A DNA stretch of 64,000 nt. Source: Lachnospiraceae bacterium. Its GTDB lineage: Bacteria > Bacillota > Clostridia > Lachnospirales > Lachnospiraceae. Under the pieces are notes generated by a model. The model was not told where the DNA came from. It saw only the letters and a list, made by a program, of their open reading frames with translations, and made no database searches. The stretch is from contig JAFUPV010000002.1 in assembly GCA_017472605.1 (NCBI GenBank), forward strand, positions 62,001 to 126,000, written 5' to 3'. The position numbers and the translations under genes were made by a program. Numbering within the stretch: position 1 is the first letter of the stretch; each line of letters begins with the position of its first letter. Of this stretch, positions 23,768 through 32,447 are shown piece by piece.

Positions 23768-25594
23768 ATGTTTAAGTACCTGAAAAAGTACTGGCTCTTC
23801 GCCCTTCTTGCGCCGCTTTGCATGATTGGTGAAGTGTCCATGGACCTGCTTCAGCCCCAACTGATGAGCATCATCGTTGACGAAGGTGTGCTTGGCGTGT
23901 CCAACAATAACGTGGGTGATCTCAAACTGATCCTCACCACCGGTCTGCAGATGATCCTGACCGTTGTCATCGGAGGAACCTTCGGTGTGCTCTGCGGTGT
24001 CTTCACCAACATCAGCAGCCAGAATTTCGGCAATGACATGCGAAAAGACGCATTCCGCCGGATCATGGCTCTCTCTTTCGAGCAGACAGACCGATTTTCC
24101 ACCGGCTCTCTCATCACACGAATCACCAACGACATTACCCAGGTCCAGAACATGGTCGCCCAGTGCTTCCGCGGCTTCGTCCGCAACCTCATGTTCTTTG
24201 TCGGCGGCATCGCATGCATGCTCTCCCTGGATCTGAGCTTCGGTGTCATCGTTGCCTGTGCCTTCCCGTTCCTGCTGATCTGTGTTACCTTCTTTATTTC
24301 CCGGGTGAATCCAAAATTCGCAATTCTCCAGAAGAAACTGGACAAGGTCAACAGCGTGATGCAGGAAAACGTGACCGGCTCCCGTGTCGTTAAGGCCTAC
24401 GTCCGCGAGGATTACGAAAAAGAACGCTTCGGCAATGCCAACCAGGATCTGATTGATACCCAGCTGAAGATTCTCACAATCTTTTCCTTCATGGGTCCCA
24501 TCATGAACATTGTCCTTAACGTTTCCGTTGTGGCAGTTCTCTATGTGGGTTCCATCCGTGTGCAGGAAGGCGGCGTGACACCGGGTAATGTCATGGCAGC
24601 CATTACCTATCTGTCTCAGATCCTTAACAGTGTCATGATGTTCGCCATGATTTTCCAGACGGTATCCCGAGGCATGGCTTCCTATGCACGAATTAAAGAA
24701 GTGCTGGACTGCGAACCGGTGATTGCAGACGGGGCTGGTGTTCCCGGCTCGGCTTCGGATCGCGGCACTGCTTCCGGCTCGGCTGCGAATACCCCTGCTG
24801 CTTCCCCACGCGGCAAGGTAGAGTTCCGCAATGTTTCCTTCGCTTATCCGGGCGGCAGTGGGGAATCGGTTCTGTCCAACATCAATCTGACCATTAATCC
24901 GGGAGAAACCCTCGGAATTCTTGGTGCGACCGGAAGCGGAAAATCTTCCCTGGTCAACCTGATTCCCCGCTTCTATGACGTGACCGAGGGTGAGGTTCTG
25001 GTTGACGGTGTGAATGTAAAGGATTACAAGCTTTCCGATCTGCGCCGCCGCATCGCCATCGCCCTTCAGAAAAGCGAACTGTTCTCCACAACCATCCGCG
25101 AGAACATGCGCTGGGGTAACATGGACGCAACCGATGACGAGCTGGAAGCGGCAGCCCGCACTGCTCAGGCAGCCGAGTTCATTCACAGCAAACCGGAAGG
25201 CTTCGAAACAATGGTTGCCGAGAAGGGCATGAGCCTCTCCGGCGGTCAGAAGCAGCGTCTTTCCATCAGCCGCGCCGTCCTGAAACAGGCGGACATCCTG
25301 ATTTTTGACGATTCCACCAGCGCTCTTGACTTAAAGACAGAAGCGAATCTCTACAAGGCGCTTCGCACCGAGCATGGCAGCACGACAAAAATCATCATCG
25401 CCCAGCGAATTGCCTCCGTCAAAGGCGCCAACCGGATTGCCGTCATCGACAATGGCCGGATTATCGCCTGTGACAGCCATGAAAATCTTCTGAAAACATG
25501 TGAAATTTATCAGGATATTTACCAGTCTCAGCTGAAAAGCAGTGCAGACAGCGAGATTACATATTCCGTGAAGGGAGGTGCAGACCATGAGTGA
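23768..25594 (+). CDS. Heterodimeric ABC exporter subunit with degenerate ATP site
   Basis: The 608-residue half-transporter has six membrane helices and a nucleotide-binding domain with Walker A GATGSGKS, signature LSGGQKQ and Walker B ILIFDDSTSALD. The residue after the Walker B Asp, normally the catalytic Glu, is Asp. This is the mark of the degenerate-site subunit in heterodimeric exporters such as BmrCD, LmrCD and TM287/288. A Gly/Ala/Ser/Pro-rich linker of about 30 residues precedes the ATPase domain. The start at 23768 has AAGGAG 9 bases upstream. Its stop overlaps the start of the partner gene by 8 bases. Drug or peptide export is inferred. Confidence 0.93.
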   Translation: MFKYLKKYWLFALLAPLCMIGEVSMDLLQPQLMSIIVDEGVLGVSNNNVGDLKLILTTGLQMILTVVIGGTFGVLCGVFTNISSQNFGNDMRKDAFRRIMALSFEQTDRFSTGSLITRITNDITQVQNMVAQCFRGFVRNLMFFVGGIACMLSLDLSFGVIVACAFPFLLICVTFFISRVNPKFAILQKKLDKVNSVMQENVTGSRVVKAYVREDYEKERFGNANQDLIDTQLKILTIFSFMGPIMNIVLNVSVVAVLYVGSIRVQEGGVTPGNVMAAITYLSQILNSVMMFAMIFQTVSRGMASYARIKEVLDCEPVIADGAGVPGSASDRGTASGSAANTPAASPRGKVEFRNVSFAYPGGSGESVLSNINLTINPGETLGILGATGSGKSSLVNLIPRFYDVTEGEVLVDGVNVKDYKLSDLRRRIAIALQKSELFSTTIRENMRWGNMDATDDELEAAARTAQAAEFIHSKPEGFETMVAEKGMSLSGGQKQRLSISRAVLKQADILIFDDSTSALDLKTEANLYKALRTEHGSTTKIIIAQRIASVKGANRIAVIDNGRIIACDSHENLLKTCEIYQDIYQSQLKSSADSEITYSVKGGADHE

Positions 25595-27455
25595 TCCGGC
25601 ACAGAACAGAAACACTTCATCCGCTCCGGCCAGACCAAATACACCAACGGCAGCGCCTCCGATGCGGATGCCCGGACGCGGTCCCGGCGGTCCAAGAGGA
25701 ATGCAGCAGCCGGTGGAGAAGCCAAAGGATGTGAAAAAGGCACTTGCCCGCCTGTTCCGTTATTTTGAAAAAGAAAAGCTGATTGTAACTGCCCTGATCC
25801 TGATTGTTGTGATCATGGTCATCTGTTCCGTTACCGCTCCGAATCTGCAGAGCAATGCCATCAACCACATCACGGACGGCGAATTTGATCTGCTTCCAAA
25901 GGTACTGGCAACCATGCTGTGTGTCTATGCGGTCAGCGCCCTCTGTTCCCTGTTTCAGAGTCTGCTGAGCGCCCACTTAAGTCAGCGGATCGTCCGCCGG
26001 ATGCGTGAGGATCTCTTTGACCGGATTGTTCACCTTCCGATTAAATATCTGGACAGCCATCCCCACGGCGATATCATGAGCCGCATGACCAACGATGTGG
26101 AGAACATTTCCAACACCGTTTCCCAGTCCTTAAGCTCCCTTGTCAGCGGGGTCCTGACCATCATCGGAACGGTAGCCATGATGCTCTATCTCTCCTGGCA
26201 GCTGGCAATCCTCTCCTGCTTCACCGTCATCCTGACCGTTTTCGCCACAAAAACACTTTCTTCCAAAATGCGTTCCTTCTTCCGCAAACGGCAGGCCCTT
26301 CTTGGAACGCTGAACGGAACTGTGGAAGAAATGGTCACCGGCTACAAAACAGTCGTTGCCTACAGCCATGAACAGCAGGTTATTGACGATTTTGAGGCAA
26401 CTTCCGACGAAATGACCCGGGTCGGCATCATCGCGGAAAGCCTTGGCGGCTCCATGGGACCGGTCATGAATGCCATCAACAACGTCGGCTTCGTGATCAT
26501 CGCAGCCTTCGGCGGATATTTTGCCATCAACGGCATGATTTCCATCGGTGTGATTTCCGCTTTCATTGTCTACGCCAAGCAGTTCGGCCGCCCGATCAAC
26601 GAAATCGCCAACCTCTACGGTCAGATTCAGACTGCAGTTGCCGGCGCCGAGCGTGTCTTCTCCATCATGGATGAGCCTCTGGAGGACAAAGGCGGCGATC
26701 TGGACATGAAGAACACAAAAGGTGTGATTTCCTTCCGTCATGTGGATTTTTCCTACGTTCCGGGCAAACAGGTTCTCTATGACTTCGATCTGGATGTCTA
26801 TGCCGGTCATAAGGTGGCGCTGGTTGGTGCGACAGGAAGCGGAAAAACCACAGTTGTCAACCTGCTGATGCGCTTCTATGACGTGGATGCCGGTGAAATT
26901 CTGATTGACGGCGTCAACATCAGAGACATTTCCAGTGATGAGCTGCGCCGCAGCACAGCAATTGTTCTCCAGGATACCGTCCTCTTCTCCGACACCATCC
27001 GCAATAACCTGAAATATTCCAATCAGGAAGCCAGCGATGAGGAAATGGAACAGGCTGCCCGCATGAGCAACTGCCACGGCATGATCAGCCGGCTGAAAGA
27101 CGGCTATGATACCGTTCTTTCCGAATCCGGCCAGAATCTGAGTCAGGGCCAGCGCCAGCTGCTCTCCATCGGACGCGCGTTCCTTGCTGATCCGAAGATC
27201 CTGATTCTGGATGAGGCAACCTCCAGCGTCGATACACGGACAGAGAAGCGAATCCAGGATGCCATGGTAAACCTGATGAAAGACCGCACCAGCGTCATCA
27301 TCGCTCACCGTCTCTCCACCATCCGCGACGCGGACTATATCGTTGTTATGGATCAGGGACGGATTGTTGAAACAGGCAACCATGAAGAGCTGATGGATAA
27401 ACAGGGAAGATACTATGAACTGTACATGACGCAGTTTGCCGGAAATGAAATCTGA
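25587..27455 (+). CDS. Heterodimeric ABC exporter subunit with canonical catalytic Glu
   Basis: The 622-residue partner subunit begins with a cytoplasmic tail of about 50 residues rich in Pro, Ala, Gly and Arg, then six helices and a nucleotide-binding domain with GATGSGKT, LSQGQRQ and ILILDEATSSVD. The catalytic Glu is present. The signature motif is LSQGQ instead of LSGGQ, matching the partner's degenerate Walker B as expected in an asymmetric dimer. The ATG at 25587 has GGGAGG 8 bases upstream and overlaps the previous gene by 8 bases, so the two are translationally coupled. Confidence 0.94.
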   Translation: MSDPAQNRNTSSAPARPNTPTAAPPMRMPGRGPGGPRGMQQPVEKPKDVKKALARLFRYFEKEKLIVTALILIVVIMVICSVTAPNLQSNAINHITDGEFDLLPKVLATMLCVYAVSALCSLFQSLLSAHLSQRIVRRMREDLFDRIVHLPIKYLDSHPHGDIMSRMTNDVENISNTVSQSLSSLVSGVLTIIGTVAMMLYLSWQLAILSCFTVILTVFATKTLSSKMRSFFRKRQALLGTLNGTVEEMVTGYKTVVAYSHEQQVIDDFEATSDEMTRVGIIAESLGGSMGPVMNAINNVGFVIIAAFGGYFAINGMISIGVISAFIVYAKQFGRPINEIANLYGQIQTAVAGAERVFSIMDEPLEDKGGDLDMKNTKGVISFRHVDFSYVPGKQVLYDFDLDVYAGHKVALVGATGSGKTTVVNLLMRFYDVDAGEILIDGVNIRDISSDELRRSTAIVLQDTVLFSDTIRNNLKYSNQEASDEEMEQAARMSNCHGMISRLKDGYDTVLSESGQNLSQGQRQLLSIGRAFLADPKILILDEATSSVDTRTEKRIQDAMVNLMKDRTSVIIAHRLSTIRDADYIVVMDQGRIVETGNHEELMDKQGRYYELYMTQFAGNEI

Positions 27456-27571
27456 TCCGGCAAAACATGCTGCCTGTGTTCTCTTATCGCAGACAGGTTC
27501 ATGCCTGCTCTGCCCGGCTGATTCGTGTCCAAACGTGCCTGTCCGATTTTACCGGCTGCGTACCCCATAGA

Positions 27572-27604
27572 AAAAAGGGCGGTTCCCTGTGAACTGCCCT
27601 TTTT
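27572..27604. terminator. Bidirectional terminator between exporter and metallo-hydrolase
   Basis: A 14-bp stem (27572-27585 with 27591-27604, one G-U pair) has an A-run on the left and a T-run on the right. It serves both convergent genes. Confidence 0.9.
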
Positions 27605-27666
27605 CTTTGTGCTCTCTTCGCAAAGCCGCTGACAAATTTTCGCATTCAATTTTATCTTATCGTTTC

Positions 27667-28392
27667 TCAAACATTAATTTCCAAATCGTCCGCTGCAATC
27701 CGTACCCCGATTCCTTTTTCCCTCAATTCCTCCTGCAGCTCATACACACTGCCAAACGCACTGGGAGGATAATGTGTCAGGCATACATTCCGGATCCTGC
27801 ATGATTCAAAAACGGGCAGGTATTCTCTTACCGGGAAATGTGCCGACTCACAGATTACCAGATCAAGCTCCCTTTCCTTTGCTGTTTCTGGAAAATCCAC
27901 AGAAGGATGCTGCAGGTCACCGGTAATCAGCACCGTCTTTCCCTCCGCTTCCAGCAGATAGGCGTAGGATTTGCAACAGTGCTTTGTGGGAATCGCAGTC
28001 ACTTTCAGCACTCCGTCGTCATATACCAGTCCCGGAAGCGTCTCCCGGTATTGAATTTCACGATTCCCGTCATTCTGCGTTATCTTCACCCAGTCACGAA
28101 GCACTGCTGCCGCCCCGATCACCGGCAGGCAGATCACCGGATCCGCGTCCGTGAAATACCAGGTCATCAGATCGATAAACTGCGGAAGCCCGTTGGTATG
28201 ATCGCCATGCATGTGCGTAATGAAAATCCCCTTCACCGATTCCACGGGAATCCCCCGGTTGCGCAGCGCATCCACAGCCGAAGTTCCCATGTCAGCAAAA
28301 TAGATCCGGCCATTCACCTCAATCATCACACAGCTGCACTTGCGGTGCGCCTCCGGTACCCCGTTGCTGCTTCCAATTATCGTTACTTTCAT
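27667..28392 (-). CDS. MBL-fold metallo-hydrolase (RNase Z-like group)
   Basis: The 241-residue beta-lactamase-fold hydrolase has the metal motif THMHGDH and later ligands in TGDLQHPS and LTHYPP. The early IGSSNGVPEAHRKCS and FADMG resemble the RNase Z / cyclic phosphodiesterase group, but the length and the missing extended arm leave the substrate open. It follows the LacI-like/GGDEF gene with a 14-base gap and is probably co-transcribed. A phosphodiesterase role alongside the diguanylate cyclase is possible but not shown. Confidence 0.85.
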   Translation of the reverse strand: MKVTIIGSSNGVPEAHRKCSCVMIEVNGRIYFADMGTSAVDALRNRGIPVESVKGIFITHMHGDHTNGLPQFIDLMTWYFTDADPVICLPVIGAAAVLRDWVKITQNDGNREIQYRETLPGLVYDDGVLKVTAIPTKHCCKSYAYLLEAEGKTVLITGDLQHPSVDFPETAKERELDLVICESAHFPVREYLPVFESCRIRNVCLTHYPPSAFGSVYELQEELREKGIGVRIAADDLEINV

Positions 28393-28406
28393 TGTTCTCC
28401 CATCCT

Positions 28407-30401
28407 TTACCGTCTGCTCATTTTGTCCTGATACATGCCCCCATCCGCTTCTTCCACATACATCTGCAGCGTTTTCCCGCTTCCCGGTTCCGTCACCGCA
28501 ATGCCGATGCTGATTTCCACGTTCATGGCCTGCGCTTCCTGCCGCATAGCTGTCCGAAGCCTTTCTGCCGCTTCCCGGTTCATGTCCGGCAGAAACATGA
28601 CGAACTCATCGCCTCCATACCGAAAACTCATTCCGTTTTCCGGGCAATGATTTTTCGTCAGCCCGGCGACCTTCCGGATCACTTCGTCTCCGAATTTATG
28701 GCCGCAGGTATCATTGATTTTTTTAAAGTGATCAATGTCAATAAAAATCACAGAACACACGATTTCCGCCTGATCGTAGGCTGCAAATTCCGGTTCCATC
28801 CGCTCGTGATAGGCAATCCGGTTGTAGAGTCCGGTCAGCTGGTCTCGATTGTAAAGATCACGCAGCTTCCGATTCATTCCTTCCAGCTGCTTCCTGTAAT
28901 ACAGCGCCTCCATCTCCCTCACAAGGATGCAGTGAATGTTATAGTAATAGGGATTGGCATAGAGAAAACGGCCATTTTTCAGAATGGAATACCCGACGGT
29001 CTGTTCCTTAAAATGGATCGGTGTAAACAGAAACTCACTGCCGCCACCGTTCTCGTTCATGTATGCTTCCAGATCATCCAGCGTGTGAATGGTTAACTGC
29101 GGGTTCGTTGTGTGAATCGCTGGCTGCGCATTCGGCGTGTGAATCGCTGGCTGCGTGTCCGGTATGTGAATCGATGGCTGCCCGTTCATCTGCGCTTTGT
29201 TTTGAGCTGCGCTGCGCTCCTTCTCAAAATCTCTGGCACAGACCACCTGCATCTCCTCCTTCGGATAGCCGGAAACAGAAAATGCCGTATCCGTCTCCGC
29301 CAGAAACAAGCGGCGATCCGTCACAAGAAAGAATCCGTCGCAGTCATATGACTTCATGAAATCGCCCATCTGCGCAAACATTTCTTCATAAGTACTGCAT
29401 CTGGACATGTCTGTCTCCAGATCCATCAGCATCAGGTCTTCCTTGTCCTTCTGAATGCCAGAGGTTACTTTGTTTTTCATGTAGATCCGATAGTTGCCCT
29501 CGCGGGTATCCAGATACCCGTTGCTCCTCGGACAGCCGCAGCTTTCCGAAAAGAAACATTCCGACGAAATGTAATGGTAACAACCCTTTTCGCTGCCTCG
29601 CCAGATCTGCTGCAGAACATCCAGACATTTCTCACCAATTTCTTCTCGCACATGTCCCACGGTCGTAATCTGAGGCTGAAAGTATGCGGCTTTGTCCAGA
29701 TTATCGAAGCCTGTCACCCGGAAATCCTCCGGCACCCGATAGTCCAATTCCTTCGCCCAGGTGCAGATCCCCACCGCAATGTTGTCACTGGCGCTGATAA
29801 TTGCCTGCGGCATCTCCATCGTTCCTGCCAGAACCTTTTCATGAAGCTGATTCATGTGAATGACACCAGACTCAAAATCATAGTCACGGTACCAAACAGG
29901 ATTTTTCTCTTCCATGAGACCGAACTTTTCCAGACGCTGCCGGTAAGCCAGTGCTCTCTGCTGATTTTCGTAGTTACTCGGCGGTCCGCCTGCGAACAGA
30001 AAGCTTCTGCAGCCATGAACCTCGTACAGATGATCCATCATCCTGCGAATCGGTTCCCTGTTGTCAATTCCCACATAGTGAAATCCGGGTGCGTCATAGT
30101 TGATGCTCAAAACCGGCACACCGCTGGCTCTCAGAAGCTTAAACAGGTGCTGCAGCTGCCCCTTGTCACGAATGTTGTTGCAGTCCATGATGATTCCGTC
30201 AAACTGTGTCAGATCCGGAAGATTAAAAATGTTATACTCCCCCTGATTGTTCCGCTCATCGGTGCTCCAGTTACCAAAACAGTTGTAGTGGTAAAGGCAG
30301 ATTTCCTCCCTCACTTCTTTCGCACGTCTCATCAGGCCGTCAACCCATGCATATACTAATAATCGCTTCCAGCCATCGGTAAGCATTGCTATCTTTTTCA
30401 T
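28407..30401 (-). CDS. LacI-like sensor fused to a GGDEF diguanylate cyclase
   Basis: The 664-residue soluble protein has an N-terminal half (about 1-270) resembling the sugar-binding domain of LacI-family regulators, without a DNA-binding domain. A Cys-containing segment follows (SSECFFSESCGC), then a middle domain with a 36-residue tandem repeat, and a C-terminal GGDEF domain with intact RYGGDEFVMF (GGDEF at 596-600). It should make cyclic di-GMP in response to a cytoplasmic ligand, perhaps a sugar. No membrane segment is present. It has its own strong promoter and is followed by the metallo-hydrolase. Confidence 0.88.
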   Translation of the reverse strand: MKKIAMLTDGWKRLLVYAWVDGLMRRAKEVREEICLYHYNCFGNWSTDERNNQGEYNIFNLPDLTQFDGIIMDCNNIRDKGQLQHLFKLLRASGVPVLSINYDAPGFHYVGIDNREPIRRMMDHLYEVHGCRSFLFAGGPPSNYENQQRALAYRQRLEKFGLMEEKNPVWYRDYDFESGVIHMNQLHEKVLAGTMEMPQAIISASDNIAVGICTWAKELDYRVPEDFRVTGFDNLDKAAYFQPQITTVGHVREEIGEKCLDVLQQIWRGSEKGCYHYISSECFFSESCGCPRSNGYLDTREGNYRIYMKNKVTSGIQKDKEDLMLMDLETDMSRCSTYEEMFAQMGDFMKSYDCDGFFLVTDRRLFLAETDTAFSVSGYPKEEMQVVCARDFEKERSAAQNKAQMNGQPSIHIPDTQPAIHTPNAQPAIHTTNPQLTIHTLDDLEAYMNENGGGSEFLFTPIHFKEQTVGYSILKNGRFLYANPYYYNIHCILVREMEALYYRKQLEGMNRKLRDLYNRDQLTGLYNRIAYHERMEPEFAAYDQAEIVCSVIFIDIDHFKKINDTCGHKFGDEVIRKVAGLTKNHCPENGMSFRYGGDEFVMFLPDMNREAAERLRTAMRQEAQAMNVEISIGIAVTEPGSGKTLQMYVEEADGGMYQDKMSRR
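29079..29186 (-). repeat. 27-bp in-frame tandem repeat in the GGDEF gene
   Basis: Four 9-residue units of the type QPAIHTPNA lie between the sensor and output domains. The DNA repeats step by exactly 27 bp (GTGTGAAT-like anchors at 29083, 29110, 29137 and 29163). Confidence 0.88.
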
Positions 30402-30434
30402 ATGTTTCCCTCAAACATCATAAATTCTATTTCT

Positions 30435-30463
30435 ATCATACCATAGCAATCGGTCTGAGTCAA
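30435..30463 (-). promoter_or_regulatory. Promoter of the LacI-like/GGDEF gene
   Basis: On the minus strand, TTGACT (30458-30463), a 17-base spacer and TATGAT (30435-30440) lie about 35 bases before the start codon. Confidence 0.8.
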
Positions 30464-30502
30464 ATACATACGTCTGCCGGGTCGGACTGTCAACGGCCGG
30501 AT

Positions 30503-30521
30503 TTCCAACCGAAAGTTGGAA
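30503..30521. promoter_or_regulatory. Inverted repeat between divergent promoters, candidate operator
   Basis: TTCCAAC (30503-30509) and GTTGGAA (30515-30521) form a perfect 7-bp inverted repeat with a 5-base centre, between the divergent promoters of the GGDEF and XRE genes. It is a plausible operator for the XRE protein. Confidence 0.5.
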
Positions 30522-30549
30522 AAAAATGTTCCATCAAACCAATGCGTCA

Positions 30550-30578
30550 TTGCATTGCTTTGCCGCTTTCGATAAAAT
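30550..30578 (+). promoter_or_regulatory. Promoter of the XRE regulator gene
   Basis: TTGCAT (30550-30555), a 17-base spacer and TAAAAT (30573-30578). The leader to the start codon is about 95 bases. Confidence 0.65.
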
Positions 30579-30677
30579 AGAAACGAAAAGAAGTCAACTG
30601 TGCAAAACAGTTCCTGTTTTTTCAGACTCCTACCAGGAAGCCAACGAATTCAATTTACAAACAAAGGAGAATCCGCC

Positions 30678-31466
30678 ATGACCATAAACAGGCTCAACGA
30701 ACAGATTGCATTTCTTCGCAAACAGCGAAAACTCACACAGGAAGAACTGGCTCAGGCCATCGGTGTTTCCAATCAGGCCGTTTCCAAGTGGGAATCTGCT
30801 CAATGCTGCCCAGATCTGCAGCTTCTTCCCCTGATCGCCTCATTTTTTCATGTGTCAATCGATGAACTGATGGGATACCAGTCGGCAGCTGCACCAGAAG
30901 ACCTTATTCTCTGTCTCCGTCAAACCATTGACTCACTGCCGGAGGGAGAGGACTTCCGATGCGCCTTCTCTGCTGCGGCAGCGCTTCACACCATCCTTTT
31001 GTCCAAATATATGACCCGGGAGTCAAATGGAAATCCGGGCTGGGATACCGATGACGTCATCAAACATGCTGCGAACGCAGAATGGGGCTATTCCTGCTGC
31101 AGTGTTCCGGAAATTACAACCACAATGCGGCACGGTTCTGTATTCTTTTCTAATAATCAGAACCTTCATCTGCACAATGCACAGATCCGCAGGATCACCA
31201 CGCTGCTGGAATCGTTCTGTGATTACCAGTCATTTCGTACGGCAGTTGCTCTGTATCAGCTGACAGTTTCTTCCGAAACCACTTTCGCCACCGTCAGCCA
31301 GATCTGCCAGCAATGTGAGTTATCCGAAGCAGCCGTAGAAAACAGCCTGACCAGGCATCTCATGCCTTATTTATCCGGAAAGGAAGAAAAAGGTCAAACC
31401 AGTTACCGGTTTGATGGAATGTACATGAATCTGATTCCGATTCTTTCTTTACTGGACTGCAGGTAA
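30678..31466 (+). CDS. XRE-family transcriptional regulator
   Basis: The 262-residue protein begins with a Cro/C1 helix-turn-helix (LTQEELAQAIGVSNQAVSKWE at about residues 20-40). The C-terminal domain of about 190 residues has no recognised signature; its last third (ATVSQICQQCELSEAAVE) looks like a second small helix-turn-helix. The ATG at 30678 has AAGGAG 8 bases upstream. It is divergent from the GGDEF gene, and a palindrome lies between their promoters. The target is unknown; self-regulation is likely. Confidence 0.88.
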   Translation: MTINRLNEQIAFLRKQRKLTQEELAQAIGVSNQAVSKWESAQCCPDLQLLPLIASFFHVSIDELMGYQSAAAPEDLILCLRQTIDSLPEGEDFRCAFSAAAALHTILLSKYMTRESNGNPGWDTDDVIKHAANAEWGYSCCSVPEITTTMRHGSVFFSNNQNLHLHNAQIRRITTLLESFCDYQSFRTAVALYQLTVSSETTFATVSQICQQCELSEAAVENSLTRHLMPYLSGKEEKGQTSYRFDGMYMNLIPILSLLDCR

Positions 31467-31580
31467 TTCATGCTCAATTTTTCTTTGGCGCCGCCAGACT
31501 GGTCTAAAATTTTCGCCAATACGCAAAAACACTTCGCTTTACACGCAAAAATTTTTCCTAAACTTTTTCCTCCAGGTATC

Positions 31581-31609
31581 TTGCATTCCCTTTCTGCATA
31601 TGATATAAT
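31581..31609 (+). promoter_or_regulatory. Strong promoter of the small antitoxin-like RNA
   Basis: TTGCAT (31581-31586), a 17-base spacer and a perfect TATAAT (31604-31609). It is followed by no open gene, only about 70 bases to a GC-rich terminator. It has the same layout as the antitoxin promoter at 46008-46036, including a shared GCATATG just before the -10. Confidence 0.75.
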
Positions 31610-31615
31610 GTTGGC

Positions 31616-31685
31616 GAACAAGAAATCATCATTATTGTTTACACCAAAATCGCCCCCCCGGAGCGGCTACTCCGGGGGGTTCATT
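31616..31685 (+). ncRNA. Predicted type I antitoxin RNA of a broken toxin locus
   Basis: A transcript of about 70 nt would run from the promoter at 31581-31609 to the terminator hairpin 31654-31680 (CCCCCCGGAG / CTCCGGGGGG, then a T-rich tail). The hairpin matches the one in the intact toxin locus near 45.95 kb except for a few bases. The RNA runs antisense to the remnant toxin gene, as expected for an Fst-like antitoxin. The transcript is inferred from sequence only. Confidence 0.6.
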
Positions 31686-31701
31686 TTGGGTTGGTTGTCC
31701 T

Positions 31702-31737
31702 CTACTCTCTGTCCAGCCACTTGCAAATGTAATACTT
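31702..31737 (-). pseudogene. 3' remnant of an Fst-like type I toxin gene
   Basis: The minus strand encodes KYYICKWLDRE and a TAG stop, closely matching the end of the intact toxin (HYICKWLDGEV). The GC-rich hairpin follows, as in the intact copy. Upstream the frame loses the hydrophobic helix and runs into the end of the neighbouring gene at 31761, so the 5' part of the toxin has been lost or replaced. Confidence 0.65.
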
Positions 31738-31760
31738 TTCGTCTATGCTTCCTTCCAATC

Positions 31761-32231
31761 TTAAAATCCACCATTCTGATAGGCTCTGGCTATCACATAA
31801 GATGGTTCATAAAATGCACTGCTATTATAATTGTCAATCACTTCACATATCTCATTATTATAAACACGGATAATTCCATCCACATAGTCTTCTCCCGGCT
31901 GTAATGTATCTGAAATAAGTCGCTGATACACTTTTCCCATTTCTATTGGTGTAGGAATTATCTCTGCCAGTTCTCTATCCACGTTTGTAACGTCATAATC
32001 CCCTGCTTTCAGCTCATATTCCTCAATCCAATCATCTTCCACCTGCAATGGATTCTCACAATGAAGCACGTTTGCAACGCTAATCAAATGCTCTAATTCA
32101 GCCTTTCCAATTGCATTGACTACGTAACGATTTCTCTGATGAAGTTTACGTGCCACACGCTCAATCATATAACATATAAAATGCAAGTCATTCGTCGTTA
32201 TTTCTTCATCCTGGAAGTAAATATTCGTCAT
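31761..32231 (-). CDS. Conserved hypothetical partner of the DUF3990-like gene
   Basis: The 156-residue soluble, acidic protein starts with TNIYFQDEEITTNDLHFICY and has no recognised catalytic motif. Its ATG overlaps (ATGA) the original stop of the DUF3990-like reading frame upstream, so the two were one translationally coupled unit. I recall similar proteins encoded with DUF3791/DUF3990 genes in Lachnospiraceae; a toxin-partner or immunity role is a guess. Its upstream partner is broken, so this may be an orphaned remnant. Confidence 0.6.
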   Translation of the reverse strand: MTNIYFQDEEITTNDLHFICYMIERVARKLHQRNRYVVNAIGKAELEHLISVANVLHCENPLQVEDDWIEEYELKAGDYDVTNVDRELAEIIPTPIEMGKVYQRLISDTLQPGEDYVDGIIRVYNNEICEVIDNYNSSAFYEPSYVIARAYQNGGF

Positions 32232-32447
32232 AATGTCACACTCCCTTCAAATGTCAATGCGTTTAATGCAGCTTCCGTACAAAATACAATTTGATGCACC
32301 TTTTTTCGTCAATGCCCATCGTTTTGCCTGCTTTTCAAGATTGGTGCAATAAAATCCATATCCGAAATCTTTGTAATAACCATTGATTAGAATTTTGGGA
32401 TTGGGTACTGCCACATTACTGCCATGATATATCAAATTTTTACTCAT
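32228..32447 (-). pseudogene. DUF3990-like (ADP-ribosyltransferase-fold) gene with internal deletion
   Basis: The first 50 or so codons (SKNLIYHGSNVAVPNPKI, FGYGFYCT) match the start of DUF3990 proteins, normally 150-170 residues. After KKG the frame runs to an early stop at 32247. In a second frame the next bases encode HQIVFCTEAALNALTFEG and end in an ATGA overlap with the downstream start, which looks like the true DUF3990 C-terminus. The middle is therefore deleted and the frame shifted. The start codon overlaps the stop of the FMN oxidase gene by one base. Confidence 0.7.

Noticed and set aside
23741..25186. 481-codon minus-strand frame opposite the ABC exporter
   Set aside because: The translation is rich in His, Asp and Gly with no fold signature; the plus strand encodes a full ABC exporter with all motifs.
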